The notes: generated by a model from the sequence alone, not told the origin. Counted from the first letter of the stretch, positions 25,763 to 35,431 are shown. The stretch is DNA of 64,000 nt from Uliginosibacterium paludis (GCF_039631355.1 NZ_JBDIVF010000001.1:62001-126000), one strand, 5' to 3'. A program made the numbers and translations.

Positions 25763-27586
25763 TCAGAGGCTGCCGACTGGCGCGGTCCTGCGGCGCATCC
25801 ACTCGCGCGCCTCGCCTCCCAGCAGCGGATCAAGGCGACGTCGCACTTCCTGGTGATAAGCGTCCAGCCAGGCGATTTCGTCTTCCTTCAGCAGCGTGGT
25901 GTCGATGCAACGCAAATCGATCGGGCAGAGGGTCAGCGTTTCGAAATGGAGGAAGCGGCCGAAGGCGGTGCTGCGGAACTCGCTTGCGAGCACGAGGTTT
26001 TCGATGCGTACGCCCCACAGGCCGGGCCGGTAAATGCCCGGCTCGATGGAGGTGATCATGCCTTCTTCGAGCGTGTTGTGCGGGCGCGGACGGGCGTGGC
26101 AGGCGATGCTTTGCGGGCCTTCGTGCACATGCAGGAAGCAGCCCACGCCATGGCCGGTACCGTGGCCGTAATCGACCCCCTCTGCCCACATCGGCGCCCG
26201 CGCGATGGCGTCGACCATCGGCGCGCCGATGCCGGCGGGAAAGGCGGCTCTGGAGAGGGCAATCATCGCGCGCAGCACCAGTGCGCAGTCGCGCTTCTGC
26301 TCGGCAGACACCTCGCCCACCGGCAGCATGCGGGTGATGTCCGTCGTCGCGCCCTGATACTGACCGCCGGAATCGAGCAGAAGCAGGCCGTTGCCCTCGA
26401 TGCGCGCGGCCGTTGCCGGCTCGGCGCGGTAGTGGGGCAGCGCCGCGTTGGGGTTGAAGGCGGAAATGGTGCCGAAGCTTTCGCTGATGAATCCCGGATT
26501 CGCGGCTCGCTCGGCACGCACGCGCGCCACCACATCGAGTTCGCTGAGCTGACCGCTGCGATGCGCCTGGTCGAACCAGCTCATGAAGCGGCAAAGCGCC
26601 GCGCCGTCATGCGCCATGGCATCACGTACATGCGCCTGCTCGCAGGCATTCTTGCGGCATTTCATCAACACGACCGGACTCGTGGCTTCGACACGATTCA
26701 CGCCTGCCGGGATCGCTTCGACCAGACGGGCCGCGCAGCGATCCGGGTCAATCAGCAGGCGCTCGCCTGGCTGCATGGCCGCAACTACTTCTGCTGCCCG
26801 CGCGGCGGGTTCGACCAGTACGCCGTCGAGCCGGAGGCTGTCGCGCAGCCCGGCGGGCAGCTTGGCTTCATCAATGAACAGGCGTGCCTGATGGGTGTCG
26901 ACCTGTGCATGCGCGACGAATACGGGGTTGTAGGGCACGTCGTCGCCACGCAGGTTGAAGAGCCACGCGATATCGTCGAGACCTGACAGGAAGAGGCTGT
27001 CCGCTCCGGCTGCACTCAGGCGCTGACGCAAGCGCTCGAGTTTGGCCTGACGCGCCTCACCGGCATGGCTGACCGGCTGCTCGAAAACGAGGTTGGCAGG
27101 CAATGGCGGGCGCTGCTGCCACAGCGGGCCGGTCAGGTCGAGATCGGTACGCAGCGTGATGCCGCTGCGGACGAACGCTTCGCGCAGTCGCTTCGCTTCC
27201 GACCAGGCCAGCACCGCGCCATCCACCGCAACCTGATCTGCCTGGGCAAGGCGTGCAGCCAGCCAGTCTTCCATGGGCGGTGTGCCAGGCGCGCCCTGCT
27301 TCTGCAGACCGATGCCCGACCCAGCAAGCTGGCGCTCGGCCTGCTCCCAGTAGCGGCTATCCACCCACAGCCCGGCATCCGCCCCTGTCACGACAACCGT
27401 GCCGACCGAGCCATTGAAGCCGGACAGCCATTCACGCGTGGCCCAGTGGGCCGGCGGGTATTCCGACATGTGCGGGTCGGAGGAAGGAACGATCACGGCG
27501 GCCACGCCGGCGGCCTGCATGGCGGCACGCAACCGGGCAAGGCGCATGGAAGGGGAATCCTGGGTCTGTGCTGCATTCATCTGCAT
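25763..27586 (-). CDS. Xaa-Pro aminopeptidase, M24B family
   Basis: 607 residues, the long three-domain form (two N-terminal creatinase-like domains, then the catalytic pita-bread domain from about residue 320). Metal ligands are visible: Asp in LLDSGGQ, Asp in TTDITRM, His in GTGHGVGCFLHVHEGP, Glu in SIEPGIY and Glu in RIENLV. It removes an N-terminal residue in front of proline in the cytosol. ATG 27586 has GGAG upstream; its first base is shared with the stop of the broken receptor gene (TGATG), so expression may be coupled to that remnant. Confidence 0.93.
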   Translation of the reverse strand: MQMNAAQTQDSPSMRLARLRAAMQAAGVAAVIVPSSDPHMSEYPPAHWATREWLSGFNGSVGTVVVTGADAGLWVDSRYWEQAERQLAGSGIGLQKQGAPGTPPMEDWLAARLAQADQVAVDGAVLAWSEAKRLREAFVRSGITLRTDLDLTGPLWQQRPPLPANLVFEQPVSHAGEARQAKLERLRQRLSAAGADSLFLSGLDDIAWLFNLRGDDVPYNPVFVAHAQVDTHQARLFIDEAKLPAGLRDSLRLDGVLVEPAARAAEVVAAMQPGERLLIDPDRCAARLVEAIPAGVNRVEATSPVVLMKCRKNACEQAHVRDAMAHDGAALCRFMSWFDQAHRSGQLSELDVVARVRAERAANPGFISESFGTISAFNPNAALPHYRAEPATAARIEGNGLLLLDSGGQYQGATTDITRMLPVGEVSAEQKRDCALVLRAMIALSRAAFPAGIGAPMVDAIARAPMWAEGVDYGHGTGHGVGCFLHVHEGPQSIACHARPRPHNTLEEGMITSIEPGIYRPGLWGVRIENLVLASEFRSTAFGRFLHFETLTLCPIDLRCIDTTLLKEDEIAWLDAYHQEVRRRLDPLLGGEAREWMRRRTAPVGSL

Positions 27587-28551
27587 CAATGTGCTCCGGG
27601 TGAGTCGGTAACGAAGTCTATCTTGTTCAGGCCACCTCCCTGTACCGTGGACAGCACGACCCCCGACAGCACCTTGTCGCCATAACTGCCGTACTGCACG
27701 GTCAGCTCGCGCAGGGTTTCGGCCTGGGGCTTCTTGCTCACCACGTTCACCGCGCCGCCCAGCGCCCCCGGGTTAGATGCTCCACCGCTGGAGCCCGCGC
27801 CGGCCAGGATGGCCTGCGGCCCCTTGAGCACTTCGATTCGCTCCACACCTGCGATGTTGGTGTTCGCTGCTGCGGAGTTCGCCAGACCATTGCTCGTCAC
27901 CGCCGTCTGGCCGTAGCCGCGGATCGAGTAGCTGGGCGTGCCCTGCGGGCTCTTGGTGTAGATCACGCCGGCCACCTGGCTGATCGCATCTTCCACCGAC
28001 CGGGCCTGCTGCGCTTCGAGCACCTTGGCGGTCACCACCGTCACCGAGGCCGGCACATCCATCAGGTCAGTGTCGCTGCGGGTCGAAGTGCTGGTGCGGT
28101 CCACCTTGAAGCTGGTTTCGGCCTGGTCCCGCTCGGCCACCACGGTGATCGCCTTGAGGCTCGCGACCGGTGCGGCCTGCTCCGCAGCAGCCGGCGCTTG
28201 CAGCACCGACAGCGTGCCGTCTGCCTTGATCGAGAGGGCCAGCGCAGTCCCCCGGAGCGCGGAGCGCACGGCGTCTTCCGCGCTCAGTGAGCCCTTGACG
28301 GCCGCCGCCGTCACGGCGCGCACGACGGCCGGATCAAACACGATGGTGCGACCGGACTGCCGGCCGATCGCAAGCAAGGTCTGCTCCAGCGGTCCCTGCT
28401 CGATCGAATAGCTGATGCTTGCGGCGACAGTGCCGGCGCTTTGCGCCATCGCGCCAGCCGGCATCACCAGGAAGCTGCCTGCAACGGCAATCGACAAGGC
28501 CAGCACCAGGGGGCTGGGCCTGCCGGCAAACGGGGCTTTTTGCGCGTCCAA
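27586..28551 (-). pseudogene. Truncated TonB-dependent siderophore receptor
   Basis: 321 residues remain: signal peptide (to about residue 36), STN secretin/TonB domain (ISYSIEQGPLEQTLLAIGRQSGRTIVFDP), TonB-box-like ITVVAERDQ and the plug (VPASVTVVTAKVLEAQ...IRGYGQTAVTSNG...VERIEVLKGPQAILAG...GGAVNVVSKKP). The frame stops at GGLNKIDFVTDSPGAH where the outer-membrane barrel should begin, so around 400-500 residues are missing. STN domains mark FecA/FpvA-type ferric-siderophore receptors with surface signalling. The stop merges with the peptidase start, which points to a deletion that joined the two genes. A barrel-less protein cannot transport. Confidence 0.8.
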
Positions 28552-28652
28552 AATCCTTCTCCTGCGTCACGGTTCGTTTGTCATGAAGGCAATTCCTTCA
28601 TGCCGTATGTGCAGCAGCGGAGAAAAAGTGACAGCCGGCGCAAGAGATTTTT

Positions 28653-28679
28653 CGGCAGGCGCGCATGCAGCGCCTGCCG
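28653..28679 (-). terminator. Hairpin after the Lrp gene
   Basis: CGGCAGGCGC (28653-28662) pairs with GCGCCTGCCG (28670-28679), just after the Lrp stop. No T-run follows on the minus strand, so its strength is uncertain. Confidence 0.45.
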
Positions 28680-28684
28680 TGCGC

Positions 28685-29146
28685 TTACTTCACATACTTG
28701 AGCGGCAGCTCGGTGGTGTATTTGATCTGCTCCATCGCGAAGGCCGAGTTCACGTCAGACAGGCCCGGCACCTGGATCAATCGCTTGTAGACGCCGTCAT
28801 ACGCCTCGATGTCGGGCACCACCACACGCATCAGGTAATCGGTATCGCCCGCCATGCGATAGACCTCCACCACTTCCGGGATCTCCGACACGATTTCATG
28901 AAAACGATCGATCCAGGCCTGGTTGTGCTGACTCGTGCTGACCGACACGAACACCGACACGCCCACATTGAGTTTCCGGCGATCCAGCACGGCCACCCGC
29001 CCGCGGATGTAGCCGCTCTCCTCAAGCTTCTGCACGCGACGCCAGCAGGCGGTAGAGCCAAGCGACACTTCCTCGGCCAGATCGTTGAGCGAAACCGAGC
29101 AATCCGCCTGAAGACGGGAGAGAATTGCGATATCAAACTTATCCAT
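28685..29146 (-). CDS. Lrp/AsnC family regulator
   Basis: 153 residues. The N-terminal HTH (DIAILSRLQADCSVSLNDLAEEVSLGSTACWRRVQKLEESGYI) is followed by the RAM ligand-binding domain, with the typical VVEVYRMAGDTDYLMRVVV strand. Lrp-type proteins bind DNA as dimers or octamers and sense amino acids. It is divergent from metC with a 137-base AT-rich gap, so control of metC by a sulphur amino acid is likely (inference). Confidence 0.9.
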   Translation of the reverse strand: MDKFDIAILSRLQADCSVSLNDLAEEVSLGSTACWRRVQKLEESGYIRGRVAVLDRRKLNVGVSVFVSVSTSQHNQAWIDRFHEIVSEIPEVVEVYRMAGDTDYLMRVVVPDIEAYDGVYKRLIQVPGLSDVNSAFAMEQIKYTTELPLKYVK

Positions 29147-29283
29147 ACTTCAAAATCTCGTTGTGCAAATTCATTACGGAATATTTTTCTACGAACAGGC
29201 TTCAATACAAAAAATTCAGGTAAAAATTTTCATCACCTCAGCGCTAGGCTATTCCTGGTCGTCCCCCAGCCCCCTGTGCCGCC
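29147..29283. promoter_or_regulatory. AT-rich lrp-metC control region
   Basis: 137 bases with long A and T runs (for example GAATATTTTT and GTAAAAATTTTC) in otherwise GC-rich DNA. Lrp-family proteins prefer such bent, AT-rich sites. It probably holds both promoters and the regulator's own binding sites. Confidence 0.5.
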
Positions 29284-30513
29284 ATGAAATCCCCTGTCCC
29301 CAGCCTGCCCGACACCCTCCTCATCCGCACCGGCCGCGACCCCGGCAAGCAGTCGGGCTACGTCAATCCGCCGCTGTTTCGCGGCTCTACCATCATGGCC
29401 GAGAGCTACGAAGCCTGGGAGTCCGCCAAGAAGACCGACAACCCCTACGGCAACTACGGCCGCTTCGGCTCGCCCACGATCCGGGCCTTCGAGGAAGCCA
29501 TCGCGCAGCTTGAGGGCGGCCATGCCTGCCAGGTGTTTCCGTCGGGTTTGTCGGCCTGTACCCACACCCTGCTGGCATTCCTGAAAGCAGGCGACCACCT
29601 GCTCATCACCGACAATGTCTATGGGCCCACACGCAGCTTTGCCGACGGGCAGCTCGCGCGCTTCGGCATTCAGGTGGAATATTTCGATCCGGCCATCGGC
29701 GCTGGCATCCATGCGCTGATGCGGCCACAGACCCGACTGGTTTTTCTCGAAGTTCCAGGCTCGCTGAGTTTCGAAATGGCCGACGTTCCGGCGATAGCCC
29801 GTGTCGCGCATGCGGCCGGAGCGCTGGTCGCCATCGACAACTCCTGGGCCTCTCCCCTCTACTTCAAGCCTTTTGCCCACGGCGCGGACATCTCGATCCA
29901 GGCCGCCACCAAATACATTCTCGGGCATTCGGATGCCCTTCTGGGCACTGTGACATGCAATGAGCATGCCTGGGAAATTTTCCTGCCGCGCGCACGACTT
30001 TTCGGAGAAACGGCAGGTCCGGAGGACGTCTACCTCGCCCTGCGCGGGCTGCGCACGCTCGGCGTGCGTCTGCGCCAGCACTGGCAGACCGGGCTGGCAC
30101 TGGCGCAGGCCATGGCCGCCCATCCGGCAGTCAGCCGCGTCATGCACCCGGCATTGCCGCAAGACCCCGGTCACGCAGTCTGGAAGCGCGACTTCCTCGG
30201 CGCGAGTGGTCTTTTCTCCTTCGTGCTGGCCACTGAGAAGCAGGCAGTGCTGTCCGCCTTTTTCGGCGCCTTGAAGCATTTCGGCATCGGCCTCTCCTGG
30301 GGCGGATTCGAAAGCCTTGCATTGCCGGTGGGCAGGCCGCTGCGTACCGCCCGCCCGTGGGAGCACGCCGGCACGCTGATCCGCGTCCATGCCGGGCTGG
30401 AAGATGCGCAGGATCTGCTCGACGACATGCTCGCGGCGCTCGACATTGCCCATGCGCGCGGCGCCGGCATCGCCCCGAGCCGGCAGGCCGAGCCCGCCGG
30501 AGCCCTGCGCTGA
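29284..30513 (+). CDS. metC: Cystathionine beta-lyase
   Basis: 409 residues, Cys/Met-metabolism PLP enzyme. The PLP lysine is in IQAATKYILGHSD, and VFPSGLSACTHTLLAFL and EVPGSLSFEMADVPAI match beta-lyases (SLSFE instead of the NPT of gamma-synthases). It cleaves cystathionine to homocysteine, pyruvate and ammonia, and members also degrade cysteine. Located divergently from an Lrp-type regulator; a hairpin at 30713-30742 may end the transcript. Confidence 0.92.
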   Translation: MKSPVPSLPDTLLIRTGRDPGKQSGYVNPPLFRGSTIMAESYEAWESAKKTDNPYGNYGRFGSPTIRAFEEAIAQLEGGHACQVFPSGLSACTHTLLAFLKAGDHLLITDNVYGPTRSFADGQLARFGIQVEYFDPAIGAGIHALMRPQTRLVFLEVPGSLSFEMADVPAIARVAHAAGALVAIDNSWASPLYFKPFAHGADISIQAATKYILGHSDALLGTVTCNEHAWEIFLPRARLFGETAGPEDVYLALRGLRTLGVRLRQHWQTGLALAQAMAAHPAVSRVMHPALPQDPGHAVWKRDFLGASGLFSFVLATEKQAVLSAFFGALKHFGIGLSWGGFESLALPVGRPLRTARPWEHAGTLIRVHAGLEDAQDLLDDMLAALDIAHARGAGIAPSRQAEPAGALR

Positions 30514-30821
30514 ACAGCGCGCCACTGCCAGGATGCCATCTCCACCGCGAGGCACACCCGGGCCACTTCGTCTCACGGCCCGGGCAGAAGAGAAATCACG
30601 CCTCCTGACCGGCAGGCGCGCGCGTCGCGAAACATTGCGCGAATCATCGCGCCAGGCCCACAGCAAGCGGATAGAAAACGTGGCTGGCATCGGCAGGCTG
30701 CCTCATGGAAACAGCCCCTCCACCACACCCGGCGGAGGGGCTTCTGCCGTTTGTGCAACCAGGTCAGCGAAGTGACAGCACGGCCCCACTCCGCACCCTC
30801 ACCCGCTCGCGCCCCTCGTGC
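30514..30821. other. Intergenic region between convergent metC and lyase genes
   Basis: 308 bases. Apart from the hairpin at 30713-30742 nothing is seen; no protein-like frame and no RNA. Confidence 0.5.
30713..30742 (+). terminator. Probable metC terminator
   Basis: AGCCCCTCC (30713-30721) pairs with GGAGGGGCT (30734-30742) with a 12-base loop, followed on the plus strand by TCTGCCGTTTG. The T-run is weak and the distance to metC is 200 bases. Confidence 0.45.
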
Positions 30822-32936
30822 TCAGCGCCGGCTTCGTACACGCGGCACGGGCGGCTCGCTCATGCCGTAGCCGAGGTAGTAATCCACCAGGGTGGATTGC
30901 AGGTAGCCGCGCACCGTGAGGCTCAGCCGGTATTCCGGATTGTGGGCCAGCGTGTAGAAGCGCCGCGCGGACGAAAGCGGTGTGCTGTAGAGACGCAGTG
31001 CGGTGCGATCACTCGTCTCAAGCAGAATTTCCTCGCGCCAGTCGCCCAGCACGTCGCCATAGAAGGGCGGCGCCGCACGCCAGGAGAGGATCACACCGGT
31101 TGGGTCGAAGAGGTGCTGCACCGACTCGGTGGCCGGGTCCCACTTGCCGACATAGGCCGCGCCCTGCTGCGCGCCGTCGAGCAGCTCGGAACCTTCGTCG
31201 CCATCCCACCAGATGCGGAAATTCGCCCCCGGAGCCTTGTAGGTGAGCCGCTCGCCCTTCACATTGAAGAGGCCGGACGAAGGCAGCGCCGGATCGGTCA
31301 GACTGGTCCAGAACTCATAGCCCGGATGACGCGGATCGATGTCCGCCGCGGTGCCGCGCGCAACGTCGTAGGCCACCTCGGCCACATAGGGCGGATGCTG
31401 GCCAGTGATCAGCCGGGTACCGGAGGACGCGTCGTAGAAATACCAGGGGAACTTGCTCCAGACGCCCAGTTCGGACTGCTGGATGCCGAAGCCTTCCAGC
31501 CCGGCATGCGAGGGATCGAAGTCGCCGATGTGGAAGCGGTCGCCGTGGCCGACGCCATCGATCACGTAGCGCAACGTGCCGTCACTGTTGAGCGCGTAGT
31601 TGCCGCCGATGAACTCATCCTTGCCGTCGCCGTCCAGATCGACGACGCGGATCTGGTGGAAGCGTTCGGGGACGGTCGTGACCGCTTTCTCATTGTCGGC
31701 AAACCACTTCCAGCGGTTCGTCAGCGTCTTGCCATCGAAATCCCAGGCCGAGACCATGAAGTGGAAGATCCCCTTCTTGGCTGGCAGACCGCGGGTGGTG
31801 AGCTGCGTCACCAGGCTGGGATGCACGCCGTCGAGATAGGCAATGCCGAACTGTCCGCCCACTGGGCCGTGCTCCAGCAGATCGGTGATCGCCGTACGGG
31901 TCAGCTCCTTGCCGCTGCTGCCCTGGATCACCGAGATGAACTGATCGCTCGCGCCGGCCGAGCTGATCGTGCTGCCATCCGCGAAGCTCGTGCCGGTCGC
32001 TGTGCGCACCAGCACCTCGGCCTTGCCGTCACCATCCAGGTCGAATACCGTCAGCATATCGTCGTTGCGATAGCCGGCAATGTTGCCGTAGCCGCTGATC
32101 GAGGCCGGTGGCGAATCATTGGCCCCGATTCCCGCGGCCTGGGTGTAGGAATTCACGCCCATATCCACCCGCCACAGGAAGCGTCCCTCCAGCGTGTAGG
32201 CCTCCACATAGCAGGGCAGCCCGGCCTTGTCGTTATACGGCAGCCGCGAGATCACGAATTCGTAGCGACCGTCGCCGTCGAGATCGGCCGGCCAGGCATG
32301 CTGCACGTAATAGTCGGCCGGCACGCCGGTGGGCACCGCCTTGAGCGGAATCTCCAGATAGCCATTGGCGAGCTTCAGCGCGGACTTGCTGCCAGCCAGC
32401 ACGCGGCGATCATCGAACACCGCACGCACGGTATAGACACCCTCGCCCGCGCTCTCGTCCAGATAGTTGGTGCGATCGGTGATCGGCGTGCTGTTGAGAC
32501 GCTTTCCATCCTTGTACACATTGAAGGCCACCCGGCTGCCGTATTCGGTACCCAGCAGGCGCCAGGAGAGCAGCCAGCCGGAGCCCGAAGGCACCGCAAT
32601 CAGGCCTCGGTCGAGCGCCTCGACGATGCGCGAGCCGGCATCGAGGTGCGTGGCATGCGTCGTTTCGGTCTCAACCGTATCGCTGTATACATAGGCGTCA
32701 GAGGAAGCCGCACTGGACGCCGCTGCGCTGGACGCAAGCGACGAGGAGGCCGAGGACGAAGCCGAGCTCGACGCGCGTGACGATGAAGCGGCGGACGCGG
32801 CTGAAGAGGCTGACGCGACTGAAGAGGCGCTCGCGGATGAAGCGCTGTCGGCAAGCTCACCGCCACCGCAGGCCGCAAGGAAGACCGTGAAACTCAAGGC
32901 CGCTGCGGCGGGCCTGAGCACAAAGGGGTTCTGCAT
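30822..32936 (-). CDS. Rhamnogalacturonan lyase, PL11 family lipoprotein
   Basis: 704 residues. A lipoprotein signal (LAAC, Cys23) is followed by a Ser/Ala-rich linker (about 30-80) and then the PL11 domain of the YesW/YesX type, an eight-bladed beta-propeller. It contains repeated DLDGDGK/DLDGDGR calcium loops and the segments QHAWPADLDGDGRYEFVISRLPY, NYALNSDGTLRYVIDG, GDFDPSHAGLEGFGIQQSE and VLGDWREEIL. PL11 enzymes cut the rhamnogalacturonan I backbone of pectin by elimination. The lipid anchor and long linker suggest the enzyme is held at the outer membrane and reaches outward. It is second in an operon, 83 bases after a partner lipoprotein. Confidence 0.93.
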   Translation of the reverse strand: MQNPFVLRPAAAALSFTVFLAACGGGELADSASSASASSVASASSAASAASSSRASSSASSSASSSLASSAAASSAASSDAYVYSDTVETETTHATHLDAGSRIVEALDRGLIAVPSGSGWLLSWRLLGTEYGSRVAFNVYKDGKRLNSTPITDRTNYLDESAGEGVYTVRAVFDDRRVLAGSKSALKLANGYLEIPLKAVPTGVPADYYVQHAWPADLDGDGRYEFVISRLPYNDKAGLPCYVEAYTLEGRFLWRVDMGVNSYTQAAGIGANDSPPASISGYGNIAGYRNDDMLTVFDLDGDGKAEVLVRTATGTSFADGSTISSAGASDQFISVIQGSSGKELTRTAITDLLEHGPVGGQFGIAYLDGVHPSLVTQLTTRGLPAKKGIFHFMVSAWDFDGKTLTNRWKWFADNEKAVTTVPERFHQIRVVDLDGDGKDEFIGGNYALNSDGTLRYVIDGVGHGDRFHIGDFDPSHAGLEGFGIQQSELGVWSKFPWYFYDASSGTRLITGQHPPYVAEVAYDVARGTAADIDPRHPGYEFWTSLTDPALPSSGLFNVKGERLTYKAPGANFRIWWDGDEGSELLDGAQQGAAYVGKWDPATESVQHLFDPTGVILSWRAAPPFYGDVLGDWREEILLETSDRTALRLYSTPLSSARRFYTLAHNPEYRLSLTVRGYLQSTLVDYYLGYGMSEPPVPRVRSRR

Positions 32937-32949
32937 GAAAGGAATCTCC

Positions 32950-32971
32950 GGGCAGGCATCGCCCTGCCCGC
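32950..32971 (-). repeat. Hairpin in the lyase leader
   Basis: CGGGCAGG and CCTGCCCG form a stem just before the lyase ribosome site. It may protect the 5' end after processing or set relative expression of the two genes. Confidence 0.4.
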
Positions 32972-33019
32972 CGGTCTTTCACGGCAGGAACAGGGCAGAC
33001 AGGAATGAAAGCTGCTGAA

Positions 33020-34033
33020 CTAGAGCGCGCGGACCGAGAAGCCCGAAAGCTTCCAGTGGCTCACCGTGGTCCGGAAGCCGAACCAGCCGGAGAGCAGGGA
33101 TGCGCTGTCGGCATGACTGAAGATCAGCACGCCATTGGCATACCAGCGCAGCGTGACCGGATCATCCGCGGTGGCGGCACGCGACACGATGCGCACCGCG
33201 ACCGGCGAGTTCGCAGCGAGCGAAGTCGCAGTGGTCATGTCCCCCGCGGTGTCGTCTGCCGTGCGGCTCGCAGCCGTGGCGTAACCGGTGATCTGCGGCC
33301 GGGCATCGGTGCCGTCATACTTGCGCAGGCGCGTCGTACTGTTGCCGTTGGCGCCGAAGCCGACGTAATACAGCGTGAGCGGATTGTAGGACGCCAGCTT
33401 GCCGTCCAGCCCCAGTTGCGTTGGATCACCATCCGTGCGGGAAGGTGCTGTCGCGTTCCAGAACATGTTGAGGTCAGAAATGCGGTCGGTATAGCTTTTC
33501 GTTCCCACCGTCACGGTGTAGGGCACCGGTGTGGCGGTAAAACGGATTTCGTAATTGCCGGAGAACTTTTGCCGGAACCACAGCGTGGCGCCCGCGGGCT
33601 GCACGATGTCCAGCTCGCCATTGCTCACCGTGACCGTGCCGGCAGCGTTCTCCTGCTCGACCTTCCATTGGCTCAGACCGGCGGTGAAATCGTCAGAAGC
33701 CAGCACGGTCCCGGCGACCGGAGCCGTCGAAGAGGACGCCGCACTGCTGCTGGACGAAACCGCGCTGGCGCTGCTCGAAGCCAGGCTCGACGCGGCGGCA
33801 GAACTCGAGGACTGCGTGGCCGTCGACGAACGGCTTGAGGTGCTGGAGGCAACGCTCGACGCACTCGACGCAGTGGCGATTGAAGACGATGAAGCGGCCA
33901 CGGCCGGCGCTGCTGAAGAAGGTGTCGTCACCTCTCCTTCTCCACCGCCGCATGCGGACAGGAGCCCGAGCAGCAAAACGGAAACGAGGGCCCCCGCCCT
34001 CACCGGCAGGGTGTTCTTTCTGGATGTGTGCAT
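33020..34033 (-). CDS. Surface lipoprotein, DUF6250-like (YesU-like) carbohydrate domain
   Basis: 337 residues from ATG 34033 (AGGA eight bases upstream). Lipobox LSAC gives Cys28, followed by GGGEGE and a Ser/Ala/Thr-rich linker (about 40-100). The C-terminal 230 residues look like a jelly-roll lectin-type domain (FTAGLSQWKVEQENAAGTVTV...LWFRQKFSGNYEIRF...YYVGFGANGNSTTRLRKYDG...HWKLSGFSVRAL), like DUF6250/DUF1961 proteins that occur in rhamnogalacturonan loci. It may bind or cleave pectin fragments. Operon partner of the PL11 lyase. Confidence 0.65.
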   Translation of the reverse strand: MHTSRKNTLPVRAGALVSVLLLGLLSACGGGEGEVTTPSSAAPAVAASSSSIATASSASSVASSTSSRSSTATQSSSSAAASSLASSSASAVSSSSSAASSSTAPVAGTVLASDDFTAGLSQWKVEQENAAGTVTVSNGELDIVQPAGATLWFRQKFSGNYEIRFTATPVPYTVTVGTKSYTDRISDLNMFWNATAPSRTDGDPTQLGLDGKLASYNPLTLYYVGFGANGNSTTRLRKYDGTDARPQITGYATAASRTADDTAGDMTTATSLAANSPVAVRIVSRAATADDPVTLRWYANGVLIFSHADSASLLSGWFGFRTTVSHWKLSGFSVRAL

Positions 34034-34433
34034 TGAATGTCCTTGGATGACTTGATGTCGCATGAGCCTCTGCGGGCTCACCGCATGGTCGGACGCGGGC
34101 GGCGGATTCCAAACGAACAATTCTTCAGAACGATATGCATAACGGATACCACGCCGGATCCTCGGCCATGGATACGACGGGTTCATCCGCCTCGCTGCGC
34201 AGGCCTCATGCATCGGCCACGGCCACCGAACGCGCCCCGGTCACCATCCATCCACACAGCCCCTGAGCCTGCTCTGCGTCCCGCAGCTTGCTCTGGCCTG
34301 AATATTTCCGGACACTCGCCCTGCGAGCGCCCGGACAGCCCGATCCACTCCTGCAAATGCTGCGAAACAACACCGAAAAACTCACGCTGTCACGCCATGA
34401 CCGGGACAGCCCCTCCAGAGGCTTCTGCTTCCG
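34034..34433. other. 400-base intergenic region upstream of the pectin operon
   Basis: The part at 34110-34150 is AT-richer and contains TTCTTCAGAA and ATGCAT, so the pectin-operon promoter (minus) is most likely here. The remainder holds only non-protein-like open frames. Confidence 0.4.
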
Positions 34434-34796
34434 ATGAAACGCATCACCGAAAAGTGTTCGCAGAACGCAGCAGTCATCCTGTGCAGCTCAGCCCTGCTGC
34501 TGCCCTTTGCCTGCGAACTGCTGACCGACCTGCTTTATCAGGCGACCGCCATCCGCCTGCGGGACGGCGATGGCATCCTGCTTTTCCTGGGAACAGGTTT
34601 CACAGGCCTGCTCGGCTTCCTCCTGCTTCTGCCGGTACTCTACAGAGACTTCAAAACCGGCCGACGGCCTGCTCTTGTCTTTACGCTGCTGGCCTCCTCC
34701 CTCATCGCACTGTGCATTTCTGCCGTCATCCTGCTGACCATGGGACGGAATGCCTTCTGCGGCGGCCCGCTGAGCGAGTGCGGCCGCTGGATATGA
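34434..34796 (+). CDS. Small membrane protein of unknown function
   Basis: 120 residues with three predicted membrane helices (about 12-32, 46-68, 78-102) and a Cys-containing C-terminal tail (NAFCGGPLSECGRWI). Codon use is like that of neighbouring genes. No family recognised. It stands alone upstream of a long gene-poor stretch. Confidence 0.5.
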   Translation: MKRITEKCSQNAAVILCSSALLLPFACELLTDLLYQATAIRLRDGDGILLFLGTGFTGLLGFLLLLPVLYRDFKTGRRPALVFTLLASSLIALCISAVILLTMGRNAFCGGPLSECGRWI

Positions 34797-35431
34797 ACAC
34801 CAATACTCCTGCCTTGTAATTTGACGTGTACCCGCGACAGACGCCGGGCTTTCAATCGACAGGATCGCCACTCCAGTCCATACCATCATGATCCGATACT
34901 GCTGTGACACCCTGACTTGATGGGCGAACCGCACATGCCGAAAGCATGATGATTTTCTCCTTTCCTGACCACCTCCTTGACTTCGACGCCCGATCGCACG
35001 TTTGCGGCGTGATCGTTCATGACGGCGGATCTGCGTTCGTCAGGATCGGGCTCTGCCCCGGGTGCGACATCAGGCTGAATAAGCCGGATTGCCCCCGCCA
35101 CCTCATCCTCTGTTCCACCGGCACGCCGACACGCCCGGCCCTTGAGCGGCCTGCGCAGATGAAGTCAGCAGAACGCCCCCGGGCGATCTCCTGCGTGCGC
35201 GCCTGCGAGGACCACACCACCACAGCGCGGTTTCTGCGTCACCCCGATTTCGTTTCCTGCTCATTGCAAGCCGGCAGTTGAGCGGGCTCAGCCTTGCGAA
35301 ACATTCCGGGCAGGCTGTCTCGTCGGTACAACGTGAAAATCCCGAAAAACACAAGACCGGATGCCGCATAAAAATTCCGGGGGAATGCAAGAATTCCGGC
35401 CCCGCTCATTCGCTTCCCCAGGCTGTTCCTC
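34797..35431. other. Gene-poor stretch
   Basis: About 635 bases without a convincing gene. A 111-residue plus frame (34946-35281) and a 64-residue minus frame with one hydrophobic stretch (35239-35433) exist but neither looks like a conserved protein. It may be decayed sequence. Confidence 0.4.

Noticed and set aside
29233..30690. Long minus-strand frame opposite metC
   Set aside because: metC on the plus strand has a clear PLP motif and family length; the antisense frame has no recognisable features.
30705..32780. Very long plus-strand frame opposite the PL11 lyase
   Set aside because: The minus-strand product matches a known family with signal peptide; the plus frame is an antisense shadow in GC-rich DNA.
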